Counted from the first letter of the stretch, positions 17,449 through 26,522 are shown. The stretch: 37,064 nucleotides of DNA from an uncultured Polaribacter sp. (GCA_943788045.1 CALSOT010000008.1:1-37064), one strand, 5' to 3'. The notes: a model not told the origin generated them from the sequence alone. A program made the numbers and translations.

Positions 17449-17778
17449 ATGCATGTAGATTTACCAGAAAAAAGATATTATAAAATAGGCGAAGTAGCAA
17501 CTGCTTTTAATGTAAATACTTCTTTAATTCGTTTTTGGGAAAAAGAGTTTGATATTATTAAGCCTAAAAAAAATGCGAAAGGAAATCGTTTGTTTACTCC
17601 AGAAGATATTAAAAACTTTAAATTAATCTTTAATTTAGTTAAAGAAAGAGGGTTTACTTTAGAAGGTGCAAAACAAAAATTAAAGAAAAACCCTGAATCT
17701 ATTTTTAACAATCATGAAATTATTACCAGACTAGAAGCTGTAAAAGCCGAATTGATTCAAATTAAAAATCAATTGTAA
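17449..17778 (+). CDS. MerR family transcriptional regulator
   Basis: Small DNA-binding protein of 109 residues. The winged helix-turn-helix is at residues about 9-78: YYKIGEVATAFNVNTSLIRFW, GNRLFTPEDIKNF and LVKERGFTLEGAKQKL. The short C-terminal helix (about 85-109) lacks Cys or an effector domain, so it is not a metal sensor of the classical type and resembles the short MerR proteins common in Bacteroidota. It sits between the M23 gene and the LemA-TPM genes. Its targets are unknown. Confidence 0.88.
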   Translation: MHVDLPEKRYYKIGEVATAFNVNTSLIRFWEKEFDIIKPKKNAKGNRLFTPEDIKNFKLIFNLVKERGFTLEGAKQKLKKNPESIFNNHEIITRLEAVKAELIQIKNQL

Positions 17779-17877
17779 CTTTTTACTCTTTTTTGTGTCT
17801 AATAATTGCAATGCACTATGGCGTTGTAATAATATTAAGTAATATTGTAAAACAAAAAATCAACAAAAATAAAAATT

Positions 17878-18486
17878 ATGAAAAAATGGTTAATTCCAGT
17901 AATAATCATTGGTGTTATTGCTTTTGGTATTTATAGATGGGCAGTAGGTTTTAATAATACGGCAGTAGAATACGAAGAAAATGCGAAAACAGCTTGGTCT
18001 AATGTAGAGAGCTCTTACCAAAGAAGAAACGATTTGATTGGGAATTTGGTGAAAACTGTGCAAGGTGCTGCAGATTTTGAAAAAGAAACCTTAACGGATG
18101 TAATCAGTGCAAGAGCAAAAGCAACTTCTGTAAATATTAATGCTGGTGATTTAACACCAGAAAAAATGGCTCAATTTCAAAAAGCACAAGTAGGAATGAG
18201 TGGGGCGCTTTCTAAATTATTAGTTTCTGTAGAACGTTATCCTGAATTAAAGGCAAACGCAAACTTTTTAGAATTACAAAGTCAAATAGAAGGCACTGAG
18301 AATAGAATTAATGTTACCAGAGATCGTTTTAACGCAGGTGTAAATGTTTATAATAAACTGATAAAAAAATTCCCTGGATCTTTTTTAGCAGGAATCTTTA
18401 ATTTTGATGAAATGGATCGTTTTAAATCAAATCCTGGTTCAGAAAACGCACCCGATGTTAGCTTTGATTTTAATAAGAAAAAATAA
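17878..18486 (+). CDS. LemA family membrane protein
   Basis: Membrane-anchored four-helix protein of unknown molecular function. One N-terminal transmembrane helix (residues about 4-22) is followed by a helical domain with the family segments AWSNVESSYQRRNDLIGNLV, a later LSKLLVSVERYPELKAN, and TENRINVTRDRFN. The C-terminus (PGSENAPDVSFDF) is typical. 202 residues is normal. It is the first of three tightly packed genes (gap 5 bases to the next), the widespread LemA-TPM arrangement. Confidence 0.93.
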   Translation: MKKWLIPVIIIGVIAFGIYRWAVGFNNTAVEYEENAKTAWSNVESSYQRRNDLIGNLVKTVQGAADFEKETLTDVISARAKATSVNINAGDLTPEKMAQFQKAQVGMSGALSKLLVSVERYPELKANANFLELQSQIEGTENRINVTRDRFNAGVNVYNKLIKKFPGSFLAGIFNFDEMDRFKSNPGSENAPDVSFDFNKKK

Positions 18487-18491
18487 GAAAA

Positions 18492-18929
18492 ATGTCTAAA
18501 GCAGAAGCGTTTATATCTCCAGATGAAGAACAAGAAATTATTGCAGCTATTAAAGTTACAGAGAAAAATACTTCTGGTGAAATTCGCGTACATATTGAGG
18601 CATCCACAGAGAAGAATCATGACGAACGATCGTTAGAGGTATTTTATCTGCTAGAAATGAATAAAACCAAAGATGAAAATGCGGTTTTGATTTATGTTGC
18701 GGTAAAAGACAAGAAGTTTGTGATTTATGGTGATAAAGGAATAAATAAAGTAGTTCCTGAAGGATTTTGGACAACAACCAAAGATATAATGCAGAACCAT
18801 TTTAAGCAAGGAGACTTTAAACAAGGAATTGTGGATGGAATTTTAAAAGCAGGTGAAGAATTACAAGAGCACTTCCCTTGGCAAATAGACGATGAAGATG
18901 AACTTTCTAATGAGATTTCTAAAGGATGA
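18492..18929 (+). CDS. Cytoplasmic TPM-domain protein
   Basis: TPM-domain (TPM_phosphatase, formerly DUF477) protein of 145 residues. The fold is indicated by SPDEEQEIIAAIKVTEKNTSGEIRV, NAVLIYVAVKDKKFVIYGDKG, and FKQGDFKQGIVDGILKAGEEL. No signal peptide or membrane helix is visible, so it is probably cytoplasmic or held to the membrane by partners. It starts 5 bases after lemA, and its TGA overlaps the ATG of the next gene (ATGA), suggesting coupled translation. Enzymatic activity is not established. Confidence 0.87.
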   Translation: MSKAEAFISPDEEQEIIAAIKVTEKNTSGEIRVHIEASTEKNHDERSLEVFYLLEMNKTKDENAVLIYVAVKDKKFVIYGDKGINKVVPEGFWTTTKDIMQNHFKQGDFKQGIVDGILKAGEELQEHFPWQIDDEDELSNEISKG

Positions 18930-19757
18930 AAAATTTAGTTTTTAATACGCAACATTCAGTGAATTCTAAGTTATTATTTTTAGTTGCTTTTTTATTTTCA
19001 ATAAGTCTTTTTTCTCAAGGATATCAAATTCCAGAAAAGCCTAAGTTTATTCCTGCACTAGTAGATAGTATAGGTCTTTTAGAGAAAGCTCAATTTGATA
19101 AATTATCCAGAAAACTTGAGGTTTATAGCGATTCAACATCTACCGAAATTTTTTGTAGCAATTATAAGTACTACAAAAGGTGAAGACATTGCTTACCTAG
19201 CTACAAATTGGGGGCATAAATGGGGAATAGGGCAAAAAGGAAAAGATAATGGTGTTTTTCTTCTGGTAGCAAAGGATGATAGAAAAGTAACGATTCAATC
19301 GGGTTATGGCACGGAGCATGTTCTTACAGATTTCATGTCTCGTAGAATTATTCAACGAGAAATTACGCCTTCATTTAAACGAGGTAATTTTTATGAGGGT
19401 TTAGATAAAGGTACAGACGGAATCTTTAAAGTATTAAATGGCGAGTATAAAAGAGAAAAGAAACAGAATATTCAAGAATTTAATCCAGGATCTTTTATTT
19501 TTATAATTATAATCATCATTGTTTTTATTTTAATTTCAAGAGGAAATAAAAATAATAGAAATGGAGGTAAACGTTTTAGAAGAGGCTCTCTTGCAGATAC
19601 TATTTTTGATACTATTATTTTGAGTAATGCTGGCAGAGGTAGAGGAGGTTTTGGTAGTTCTTCCGGAGGTAGCTTTGGCGGTTCATCTGGCGGCGGTTTC
19701 GGCGGTTTTGGCAGCGGAGGTGGTTTCGGAGGTGGAGGAGCTTCTGGAGGTTGGTAA
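18926..19757 (+). pseudogene. Secreted TPM-domain protein with a +1 frame break
   Basis: Second TPM protein of the LemA operon, split over two frames. The first frame from ATG 18926 encodes a signal peptide (hydrophobic core LLFLVAFLFSISLFS) and the start of the TPM domain, then goes off frame at six T near 19148-19153 and stops at 19183. The rest (VAIISTTKGEDIAYLATNWG, NGVFLLVAKDDRK, PSFKRGNFYEGLDKGTDGIF, a transmembrane helix around SFIFIIIIIIVFILIS, and a Gly/Ser-rich tail) continues one base later to 19757. Removing one T gives a single protein of 276 residues with the domain intact. A sequencing error, a recent mutation or slippage at the T run could explain it. The downstream frame alone (ATG 19095) would lack the signal peptide. 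Confidence 0.85.
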
Positions 19758-19834
19758 AACCTAACTTTTTTTAAAATTGTAATCTCTGAAAATGAAATAA
19801 TTCGCTTAATGAAATTATAAAACTTTAATTGCTC

Positions 19835-20683
19835 TTGAAAAAAATCTTTTTTTTACTCAGTGTATTATGCCTTCTTAGTTGTACTAATTTTGGCAAATTA
19901 AAGTTGATTTCAGATTTATCTAAAACTCTAGAAGAAGTTTCGGGTACAGAGGTTGTTTTAAACTCTAAATTAATTTGGATGTTGAATGATGGAGGTAATA
20001 AATCTAAAATTTACGGAGTTTCTAAGAAAGGTAAGATTGTTAAAGTTCTTAAAGTAAATGCAAAAAATAATGATTGGGAAGATTTAACTTCTGATGAAGA
20101 AGGAAATCTTTATATCGGTGATTTTGGAAACAATGAAAGCCGCAGAAAAAATCTTGCTATATTGAAAGTGAACTTGAAAGACTTATCAAGTTCTAAAAAA
20201 GTTGAGGTGGAAAAAATTAGGTTTTACTATCCCAATCAAACTAATTTCCCTCCAAAAACAAAACAGCTTTTTTTCGATGCTGAATCTTTCTTTTACCACA
20301 AAAATTCATTTTATATCTTTACAAAAAGCAGAGTAAAAAGTAATTTTGGTAAAACAGGTTTATACAGAATTCCTGCTACAAAAGGGAATCACAAAGCAGA
20401 ATTTATTTCTGATTTCAATAGTTGTGAGGCGATGAATTGTTGGATTACTTCTGCGGATATTTCTAATGATGGTAAAAAAGTAGCTTTGCTTTCACCTTCA
20501 TGTGTTTTAATTTTTTCTGAATATAAGAAGGATGATTTTTTATCAGGTAGATTGACAAGAATTCCATTTAACTACAATTCTCAAAAAGAAGGAATTACAT
20601 TTAAAGACAATAACACATTATTAATCACCGATGAAAAGGCACATGGTGTTGGAGGTGGTTTTTATGAGTTAAAAATAAATTAA
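19835..20683 (+). CDS. Lipoprotein, propeller-like, function unknown
   Basis: I do not recognise a named family. I chose the TTG at 19835 because it gives the standard opening MKKIFFLLSVLCLLSC, a lipoprotein signal with Cys16; a TTG at 19829 would add two residues. The mature part (about 265 residues) contains repeating beta-hairpin blocks such as IWMLNDGGNKSKIYGV, GNLYIGDFGNN, NSFYIFTKSR and NTLLITDEKAHG, which suggests a six-bladed beta-propeller. Its sequence SDFNSCEAMNCWITSADIS holds two Cys that could form a disulfide. It is the last rightward gene of this block; its stop overlaps the converging DUF423 gene by 4 bases. It is conserved-looking and likely surface or periplasmic. Confidence 0.65.
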   Translation: MKKIFFLLSVLCLLSCTNFGKLKLISDLSKTLEEVSGTEVVLNSKLIWMLNDGGNKSKIYGVSKKGKIVKVLKVNAKNNDWEDLTSDEEGNLYIGDFGNNESRRKNLAILKVNLKDLSSSKKVEVEKIRFYYPNQTNFPPKTKQLFFDAESFFYHKNSFYIFTKSRVKSNFGKTGLYRIPATKGNHKAEFISDFNSCEAMNCWITSADISNDGKKVALLSPSCVLIFSEYKKDDFLSGRLTRIPFNYNSQKEGITFKDNNTLLITDEKAHGVGGGFYELKIN

Positions 20684-21057
20684 GGGCAAAATTTATAGAT
20701 TAATAATGCCCAACCAATAATTAAAAACAAACCTCCCAAAGGAGTAACTGGACCTAAAATTTTTATTTTTTTGTTATTTGCTGATGAAATAACTAAGCCA
20801 TAAATAGAAAAAGAAAAAAGAATTATACCCGTTATAAATGCGTAAATAATATAATTATTTATTGTGGTCTTATCATTCAGTTGAAATCCTAAAAGAAGTA
20901 AAATAATTGCATGATACATCTGATATTTTACGCCAGTTTCAAAACTTTGTAATTGGTCTTTAGTTAATTTTTTCTTCAATAAATGAGCGCCAAAAGCACC
21001 CAAAATTACTGATGTTAATCCGAAAGTTGCTCCCGAAATTAATGCTATTGTATTCAT
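20680..21057 (-). CDS. DUF423 family small membrane protein
   Basis: Integral inner-membrane protein of 125 residues with about four predicted helices (residues 4-24, 43-60, 68-88 and 100-120). The family opening is visible: ALISGATFGLTSVILGAFGAHLLKKKL and YQMYHAIILLLLG, and the end PLGGLFLIIGWALL. The function of the family is unknown. It starts 5 bases after the large phosphoesterase-barrel gene and is probably the last gene of that transcript; the 3' end overlaps the converging lipoprotein gene. Confidence 0.9.
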   Translation of the reverse strand: MNTIALISGATFGLTSVILGAFGAHLLKKKLTKDQLQSFETGVKYQMYHAIILLLLGFQLNDKTTINNYIIYAFITGIILFSFSIYGLVISSANNKKIKILGPVTPLGGLFLIIGWALLIYKFCP

Positions 21058-21062
21058 TTTAT

Positions 21063-24000
21063 TTAAAATTTAAATCCTAAGCTTATTGCTATTCTTAATC
21101 CGTCATCACTATTAAACGCCGCAATGTTTGCGCCTAACATATTTGCAGCGTTAAAAAAAACACCACCTCCATAAGAGTTGTTCCATTTTTTAGAGCTAAA
21201 AGGGTTTATAGTTAAATTCTGTTCACCCCAAACTTTACCGTAATCAAACCCACCATAAACACCAATATTTAAAGGAACAAAACTTGTTTTTATTTTGCTT
21301 AAAAGTAACCTTAGGTCTGTAGATTGATAAAATGAATTTTTACCAGTAAACCGTTGATTTCTATATCCTCTTAAGCCATTCTCATTACCTCCAATTGTAG
21401 CTGCTTGATAAAATTCATAAGAATCTCCATAGTTAAAATGACCTTTTATCTTTGTTGCCAATATTAATTTATCACTTGAAAACAATTTGTGATCAAAAGA
21501 AATAGCTGGAATTAAATAAGCAAAATTATTATGATTTTTTAGGTTTGAAGTATACCCTATTTTTAATTCAGTTTTCATTCCCATTGTTGAAAAAACATTA
21601 TTATCAGTGTTTTCAAATTGATAGCTAGCTTCTGTGTTTATAAATTTTTGCCCCTCAAAAACGGAGTTAGTAGAGCTTAGTTCTTGGCTAATAAATCTTC
21701 CAGGTGTATTTTCTATTTGATAGTTTTGAATATTTACACCAATTTTAATTTTTGCATCTAAATCTCCTCTCCAGTGAATAAAAGTACCTGCACTAATTTC
21801 CTTTATTCGAACTCTATTGTATTCTTTTTTTCTTATTTCATTTGCATTAGGATTTAAAGAATTGTTACCTAGACCGAAATAATTTATGGCAAAATTAGGG
21901 CTCGTAAAAGTTGCTTTTACACCTAAATTCCAAGTTTTAAAAATATTTGAAAATTCACTTGAATAATTAAGGTCAAACCCGTTAGTTGCAAAATAATAAG
22001 AAGCTTTTAAAATGTGCTGAGAGCTAAATGGATTTTGTTCAAAACCATAGGTAGTATATTTGTTTGAGAGTCCAATTTTTATGCCATCATCAGGATTAAA
22101 ACCAATAGTTGGAGATATTACAAACTGGTTGTTTTTTAGCTTCTTATAATCGAAAACATTTGTTTCATAATTATCGGTTAATTTTTTGTTTCCTTTATTG
22201 GTGATAAATGTATTCTTCTTCGATTTAAAATCGTAAATCTTTATTTGTTTGCCATTTAATATGTTATAAGAATCATTATTTTGCCCTCCAATAATTCTAA
22301 TTTTTATCAAATGAGTTCCGCTACCTTTTACGACAAACGTATCACTAGCATCTAAACCATAAATCCAAATTTCTTTGGTTTCAGATTTGTTATATGTTCG
22401 TTCATGAAATATAATTTTCTTTTCATCTTTTTTAGTGCGGTATGCAATCACTTTAGTCTTTCCGTTTGGTAATCGTTTAATATCAAACCAGTCCTCTTTA
22501 TTGGTTCCTCTTATTACTTGAAATTTATTTAGATGATAAAAATAAGAGTCAGAAATTTTCTGTAAATTTTTTCTTCTCCCTTGTAATTTTGTTTTTATTT
22601 CTGCTATTGTTTTATCTTTTACTTCTTCAGGGAAATTTAAAAAGGCTTCATCAATAATAGTATTAGTAATATTGGTTGTTATTATTTTTACTTGTTCATC
22701 CCAATCTTTTTTATTTGCCTTAGAAATCAATGTCATATCCAAAGGGTATGGCTCTAGGTTAAACCATTTAGGGCTTTTGAGTTCTTCACTATAAGATTGC
22801 ATTAATCGTAAAGTTGGTATTATTTTTGTTGCTATATTTAATAAAGCTCCATCACCAAAAATAGAAAAGGCTTGATCTCTGTCTCTGGGTATTGGTCTAT
22901 AAATTGTTTGTTTTCCTGACTTAAAAGCAGCCCATCTCCACTGGTCTTCATGTCTATCCCAATCGCCAATTAACATATCGAATAAACGTGCTTTTATATA
23001 CGCTTTTTCGTCTAAAATATGATTTTCATTTTTATTTAAATTACTTAATAAGTCATCTGTACTTATTACTTTATTAGCAAAGCCAAAACTTGCTTTATCT
23101 CCATGTCCAGAAGCTGCTCGTTCTTCAATCATGTATAATTCGTTTCCAAAATCAGAATTAAAATCGCCTAAACTTTTCTGTTTAGGGATGTAATATAAAA
23201 CAGGGTTTGTGTGATAGAGACCAATAGCGTCAGATAATTTGCCAATAGTAAAAGGTGCGTACGGATGTGAACCGGTAAAAACATCATTCAATAAATGTTC
23301 TGTTTTTGTATCCTCAAACTGTCCCTCAATATATTGATCTTTAAAAGCGACCGCTTGTAAATATTGTACTGCATTTTTGCGCAATGCACGCATTACATAT
23401 TCTCGTCCTTTTGCATCACGCAGCCTTAACGATTTAGATTGATGGCCACCACCTTTTCTAACAGGTGTTAAGCCCCCAAAAAGTGTGTCTAAATTTACAG
23501 TTGGTGCTTTTACTGCTATTCCAAAATATTTGCGATAACGTTCTCCCCACAAAAATCGGTAAACGCCACTTTTTGTAATTTCTTCTTCCGTGTAAATTGA
23601 AGCCTTTTTCGAAGTAATTCGATTTTTAGGAAAAGCTGTAAAATCCTTTTTCTCATTTGCTGGGAATACTTCTGTTTGATAAACAATCTTGTTATCTTTT
23701 ACGGTGTAAAAATAAACATTTGATGAACCGTCTTTGTAAATTTCTAATTTAGCAAAACCTTGCTCTCCATAGGTAAATTTTGCATTTTTACTTAGTTTGG
23801 TTGGCGTTGTTTTTGATCCAGAACCACTAACAATTTGAGGAAGATTATCTTGTACGATATACTGTAAATTATGATCATGACCAGAAACAAAAATGGTTTT
23901 ATCATTCTCTTGAGACAAAGTTATAATTCGTTTTCTTAGTTCGTTATACCTTTTGTTTTGGATATCGGTATTTGTAATGCCAGATGTTTTTCGAATTAAA

Positions 24001-24755
24001 TTTTTCATAGAACCCAAAATTGGTAGCGGATTCATATGACTTTTTAAAGAATATTTCCCTCCGTGAGAACCATTCGTAAACATCGGATGATGAAGTGCAA
24101 TAATTGTAGTTTTTCCTCTTGCTTTTTTTATCAACCCCTCAAATTCATCTAAGAATTTTGTTCTTGTTTTTATTTCACAATTATCATTTATAGTTGGGTG
24201 TTTGTTCCAGTTTGTAACATACCAATGTGTATCTACAATTATTAAAACAATGTCTTTAGAAATTTCAACTTTTTTAAGAGGGCAACCATTTTGAGGTAAA
24301 AAAGAGTGTTTACCAAGTGCTTTTTCTACTAATTTTTCTTCTCGTTTTAAACCATCTAGTCCGTTATACCAATCATGATTTCCAGGAATAAATATTGAGT
24401 TTCCTTCAAATAATTTTGCAACATCAGTTTGTGCCTCAATTCTTCTCTTTGCTAAAGGATAATTCTTAGATTTTTTATCCGGAATTCCGGTCTCATAAAC
24501 GTTATCACCTAAAAAAAGTAATGTTGATTTTTTTGATGCTTCAATAAGATGTTTTTTTAAATAGTCTAAAGCTGGAGCATTTTTAGTTAAAGTAGAATTA
24601 CCCGCATCACCAATTAAATAAAAAGTATGTGCAATTAAAGTAGTGTCTTTTTTAATGATTTTTTCCTGATTCTTTGCAATCTGTATCTTTCCAGTGGCAC
24701 AAGCAGAGATCAATAATAATAGAAAAGAAAGTATTGCGTATTTGAATAGTTTCAT
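21063..24755 (-). CDS. Phosphoesterase / kinase-like / Omp85-barrel fusion lipoprotein
   Basis: A 1230-residue outer-membrane protein with several domains. Residues 1-19 form a lipoprotein signal (LLISAC, Cys19). Residues about 42-355 are a calcineurin-like metallophosphoesterase: GDAGN (49-53), GDNVY, GNHDW, LHHPMF and GHDHNLQY, so all metal motifs are present. Residues about 400-700 carry a pattern I read as protein-kinase-like of the HipA/CotH/Fam20 type: GGGHQSKSLRLRD (435-447), EYVMRALRK (452-460), MIEERAAS (542-549), DMLIGDWDRHEDQW (593-606) and PRDRDQAF with Asp625 and Asp627. Residues about 745-860 are beta-rich. Residues about 870-1230 look like an Omp85-type beta-barrel with the GLRGYR motif (1127-1132) and a terminal Phe. 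It lies 10 bases after the MocA-like gene. Barrel and phosphoesterase calls are firm; the kinase call is inferred. Confidence 0.82.
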   Translation of the reverse strand: MKLFKYAILSFLLLLISACATGKIQIAKNQEKIIKKDTTLIAHTFYLIGDAGNSTLTKNAPALDYLKKHLIEASKKSTLLFLGDNVYETGIPDKKSKNYPLAKRRIEAQTDVAKLFEGNSIFIPGNHDWYNGLDGLKREEKLVEKALGKHSFLPQNGCPLKKVEISKDIVLIIVDTHWYVTNWNKHPTINDNCEIKTRTKFLDEFEGLIKKARGKTTIIALHHPMFTNGSHGGKYSLKSHMNPLPILGSMKNLIRKTSGITNTDIQNKRYNELRKRIITLSQENDKTIFVSGHDHNLQYIVQDNLPQIVSGSGSKTTPTKLSKNAKFTYGEQGFAKLEIYKDGSSNVYFYTVKDNKIVYQTEVFPANEKKDFTAFPKNRITSKKASIYTEEEITKSGVYRFLWGERYRKYFGIAVKAPTVNLDTLFGGLTPVRKGGGHQSKSLRLRDAKGREYVMRALRKNAVQYLQAVAFKDQYIEGQFEDTKTEHLLNDVFTGSHPYAPFTIGKLSDAIGLYHTNPVLYYIPKQKSLGDFNSDFGNELYMIEERAASGHGDKASFGFANKVISTDDLLSNLNKNENHILDEKAYIKARLFDMLIGDWDRHEDQWRWAAFKSGKQTIYRPIPRDRDQAFSIFGDGALLNIATKIIPTLRLMQSYSEELKSPKWFNLEPYPLDMTLISKANKKDWDEQVKIITTNITNTIIDEAFLNFPEEVKDKTIAEIKTKLQGRRKNLQKISDSYFYHLNKFQVIRGTNKEDWFDIKRLPNGKTKVIAYRTKKDEKKIIFHERTYNKSETKEIWIYGLDASDTFVVKGSGTHLIKIRIIGGQNNDSYNILNGKQIKIYDFKSKKNTFITNKGNKKLTDNYETNVFDYKKLKNNQFVISPTIGFNPDDGIKIGLSNKYTTYGFEQNPFSSQHILKASYYFATNGFDLNYSSEFSNIFKTWNLGVKATFTSPNFAINYFGLGNNSLNPNANEIRKKEYNRVRIKEISAGTFIHWRGDLDAKIKIGVNIQNYQIENTPGRFISQELSSTNSVFEGQKFINTEASYQFENTDNNVFSTMGMKTELKIGYTSNLKNHNNFAYLIPAISFDHKLFSSDKLILATKIKGHFNYGDSYEFYQAATIGGNENGLRGYRNQRFTGKNSFYQSTDLRLLLSKIKTSFVPLNIGVYGGFDYGKVWGEQNLTINPFSSKKWNNSYGGGVFFNAANMLGANIAAFNSDDGLRIAISLGFKF

Positions 24756-24765
24756 AAAAGTGAAA

Positions 24766-25371
24766 TTAGCTATTTAAAAATGAATTTTGATAAATCAATA
24801 AATCTTCTTTTGTATCAATATCGAGGAGGTTTGTTGTTTGTATTGGATAAATTACCTCATTTTTTTTATTATTTATAAACTCCTGAGCTCCTTTGTCGCC
24901 TTCAATTAAAAGTAGAGATGAAAAATGTTTTTTAGGAATAATAACAGGAGCACCCAATTTGTTTCCATAGTTAGATGCAATAATTAGATGCTTTTTTTCT
25001 TGAAATAAATGGTACATAGCCTCTAAATAGCTGGTTTCAATTGCTGGTTGATCTGCAAGTAAAATAAATATTCCATCAAAATAAAGTTTATTATTTTTAA
25101 AGTAATTAAGGCTAGAGATAATACTAGAGCTTAACCCATTTTCAAAATGTTTATTCTTAATAAACTCTATGTCTTCGCTGTTTGTTTTATTGATAATTTG
25201 ATCATGATTAGATCCTAAAACACAAAATATGTTGTTAGAGAAAATACTTTTTACTTTTTCTAAAGTAATTTCGAGAAGTGTTTTATTATTTATTTTTTCT
25301 AACTGCTTTATAGCATTCATTCTTGATGATTTTCCTGCAGCTAAAATTACAATGGCAATATTTTTCATCAA
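24766..25371 (-). CDS. MobA/MocA-like nucleotidyltransferase
   Basis: NTP-transferase of the family that puts CMP or GMP on molybdopterin (MocA/MobA). The N-terminal nucleotide-binding loop IVILAAGKSSRM is at residues 7-18, followed by KQLEKINNKTLLE; ILLADQPAI gives the metal-binding Asp, and ASNYGNKLGAPVIIPKKHF and EGDKGAQEF match the later motifs of the MocA group. 201 residues is typical. It lies one base after the XdhC gene, the usual partner, which supports a role in cofactor supply to a xanthine-dehydrogenase-type enzyme. No such enzyme is encoded in this window. Confidence 0.87.
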   Translation of the reverse strand: MMKNIAIVILAAGKSSRMNAIKQLEKINNKTLLEITLEKVKSIFSNNIFCVLGSNHDQIINKTNSEDIEFIKNKHFENGLSSSIISSLNYFKNNKLYFDGIFILLADQPAIETSYLEAMYHLFQEKKHLIIASNYGNKLGAPVIIPKKHFSSLLLIEGDKGAQEFINNKKNEVIYPIQTTNLLDIDTKEDLLIYQNSFLNS

Positions 25372-25372
25372 T

Positions 25373-26392
25373 TTAGTTATAAATTTTACCAGTAAGATTT
25401 CTTAAAGAAAAAGGCTCTTTTTTTCTAATTACTGATAAAATTTCAGCAACGATAGAAATCGCAATTTCTTCAGGAGTTTCGGCTCCGATATGCAAACCTG
25501 CTGGTGTATAAATACTTTCTAAAAAATTTTCACAGATATCAGGAACAAATTCAAAAAGTTCATTAAATAATTGCTCTCGTCTTTGCGGAGCTCCTATAAT
25601 TCCTATGTATTTTGGTTTATATTCAGCCAGTTTTATCACATACTTTAAATCTTGTACATAATTATGATTCATAATTACAAGAGCAGTATTGTCTTCAATA
25701 TTAGAAAATTGGATTGTTTCTGGTGAATTGCTAGTCACAGAATTTGCTCCCGGAAAATATTTTATTCCTTTACTATCTTTTAGCGGAGTAATTACATCAA
25801 CTTCCCATCCAAGGTTGCATGATATTTGACAAAGTTTAACAGCATCATGTTCACTTCCAATTATAATTAGTTTAAAACTGGGTTCTATTATTTGTGCAAA
25901 AAGTTCTAATTTACTATTCTTTTTAATTGTAAAAGTTTTAGAGAATTCAATTTGTTTGTTGTTTTCAAAAGTTACTACAGAGCCAAAATTACCGAAAGCT
26001 TCATTTTCTTTTATAAAATGACTCTCAATTTTAAACTTTTCTCTTTTTAAGAGAGCATTAGAAAAATGATTTGTGAAATTATTGGTGATAAAAAAAGGTT
26101 CAATTAAAACGTATATAACGCCTTCGCAACCTAATTTATATCTACCGTCGTAGGTAATTATTTTTGGTTTGTTATCAATAAAAACACTTTTTGCTCGGTG
26201 AATAATTTCTTTTTCTACACAGCCACCACTAACTGAACCGATAGAGCTTAAATCTTCAGAAATCAACATTCTAACACCTGGTTTTCTGTAAGAGGAACCC
26301 TCTAAATACACCACAGTGGCCAAAACGTTTTTCAATTCTTTTGTTTGATTGATAACTGCTTGATTGATAATTTCTTTTAGTTCGTGAATCAT
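25373..26392 (-). CDS. XdhC/CoxI family molybdenum-enzyme maturation protein
   Basis: Chaperone that delivers modified molybdenum cofactor to xanthine-dehydrogenase-type hydroxylases. The N-terminal XdhC/CoxI domain shows VVYLEGSSYRKPGVRMLI and GSVSGGCVEKEI with its conserved Cys, and KLGCEGVIYVLIEP. The C-terminal Rossmann-like domain (about 170-325) shows LIIIGSEHDAVKLCQI, VIMNHNYVQDLKY and YIGIIGAPQRREQL, then TPAGLHIGAETPEEIAISI. Full length at 339 residues. First gene of the run xdhC - mocA-like - fusion protein - DUF423. The absence of dehydrogenase subunits here is notable. Confidence 0.9.
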   Translation of the reverse strand: MIHELKEIINQAVINQTKELKNVLATVVYLEGSSYRKPGVRMLISEDLSSIGSVSGGCVEKEIIHRAKSVFIDNKPKIITYDGRYKLGCEGVIYVLIEPFFITNNFTNHFSNALLKREKFKIESHFIKENEAFGNFGSVVTFENNKQIEFSKTFTIKKNSKLELFAQIIEPSFKLIIIGSEHDAVKLCQISCNLGWEVDVITPLKDSKGIKYFPGANSVTSNSPETIQFSNIEDNTALVIMNHNYVQDLKYVIKLAEYKPKYIGIIGAPQRREQLFNELFEFVPDICENFLESIYTPAGLHIGAETPEEIAISIVAEILSVIRKKEPFSLRNLTGKIYN

Positions 26393-26522
26393 CTATGAAA
26401 ACTACATTTAAGTGTTAAATATAAAACTTTTAGGTTATTTTTTATAGCTTATATTGCAAGTTTAAAGTTTTTATCCTCTTGATTTACTCGAATTCCTTCA
26501 ATACTAATTTCTAAAATTTTTA

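Noticed and set aside
19095..19154. Separate gene starting at ATG 19095
   Set aside because: The first residues are the wrong frame of the TPM gene; the true TPM sequence begins only after the T run, so this is the second half of a frameshifted gene.
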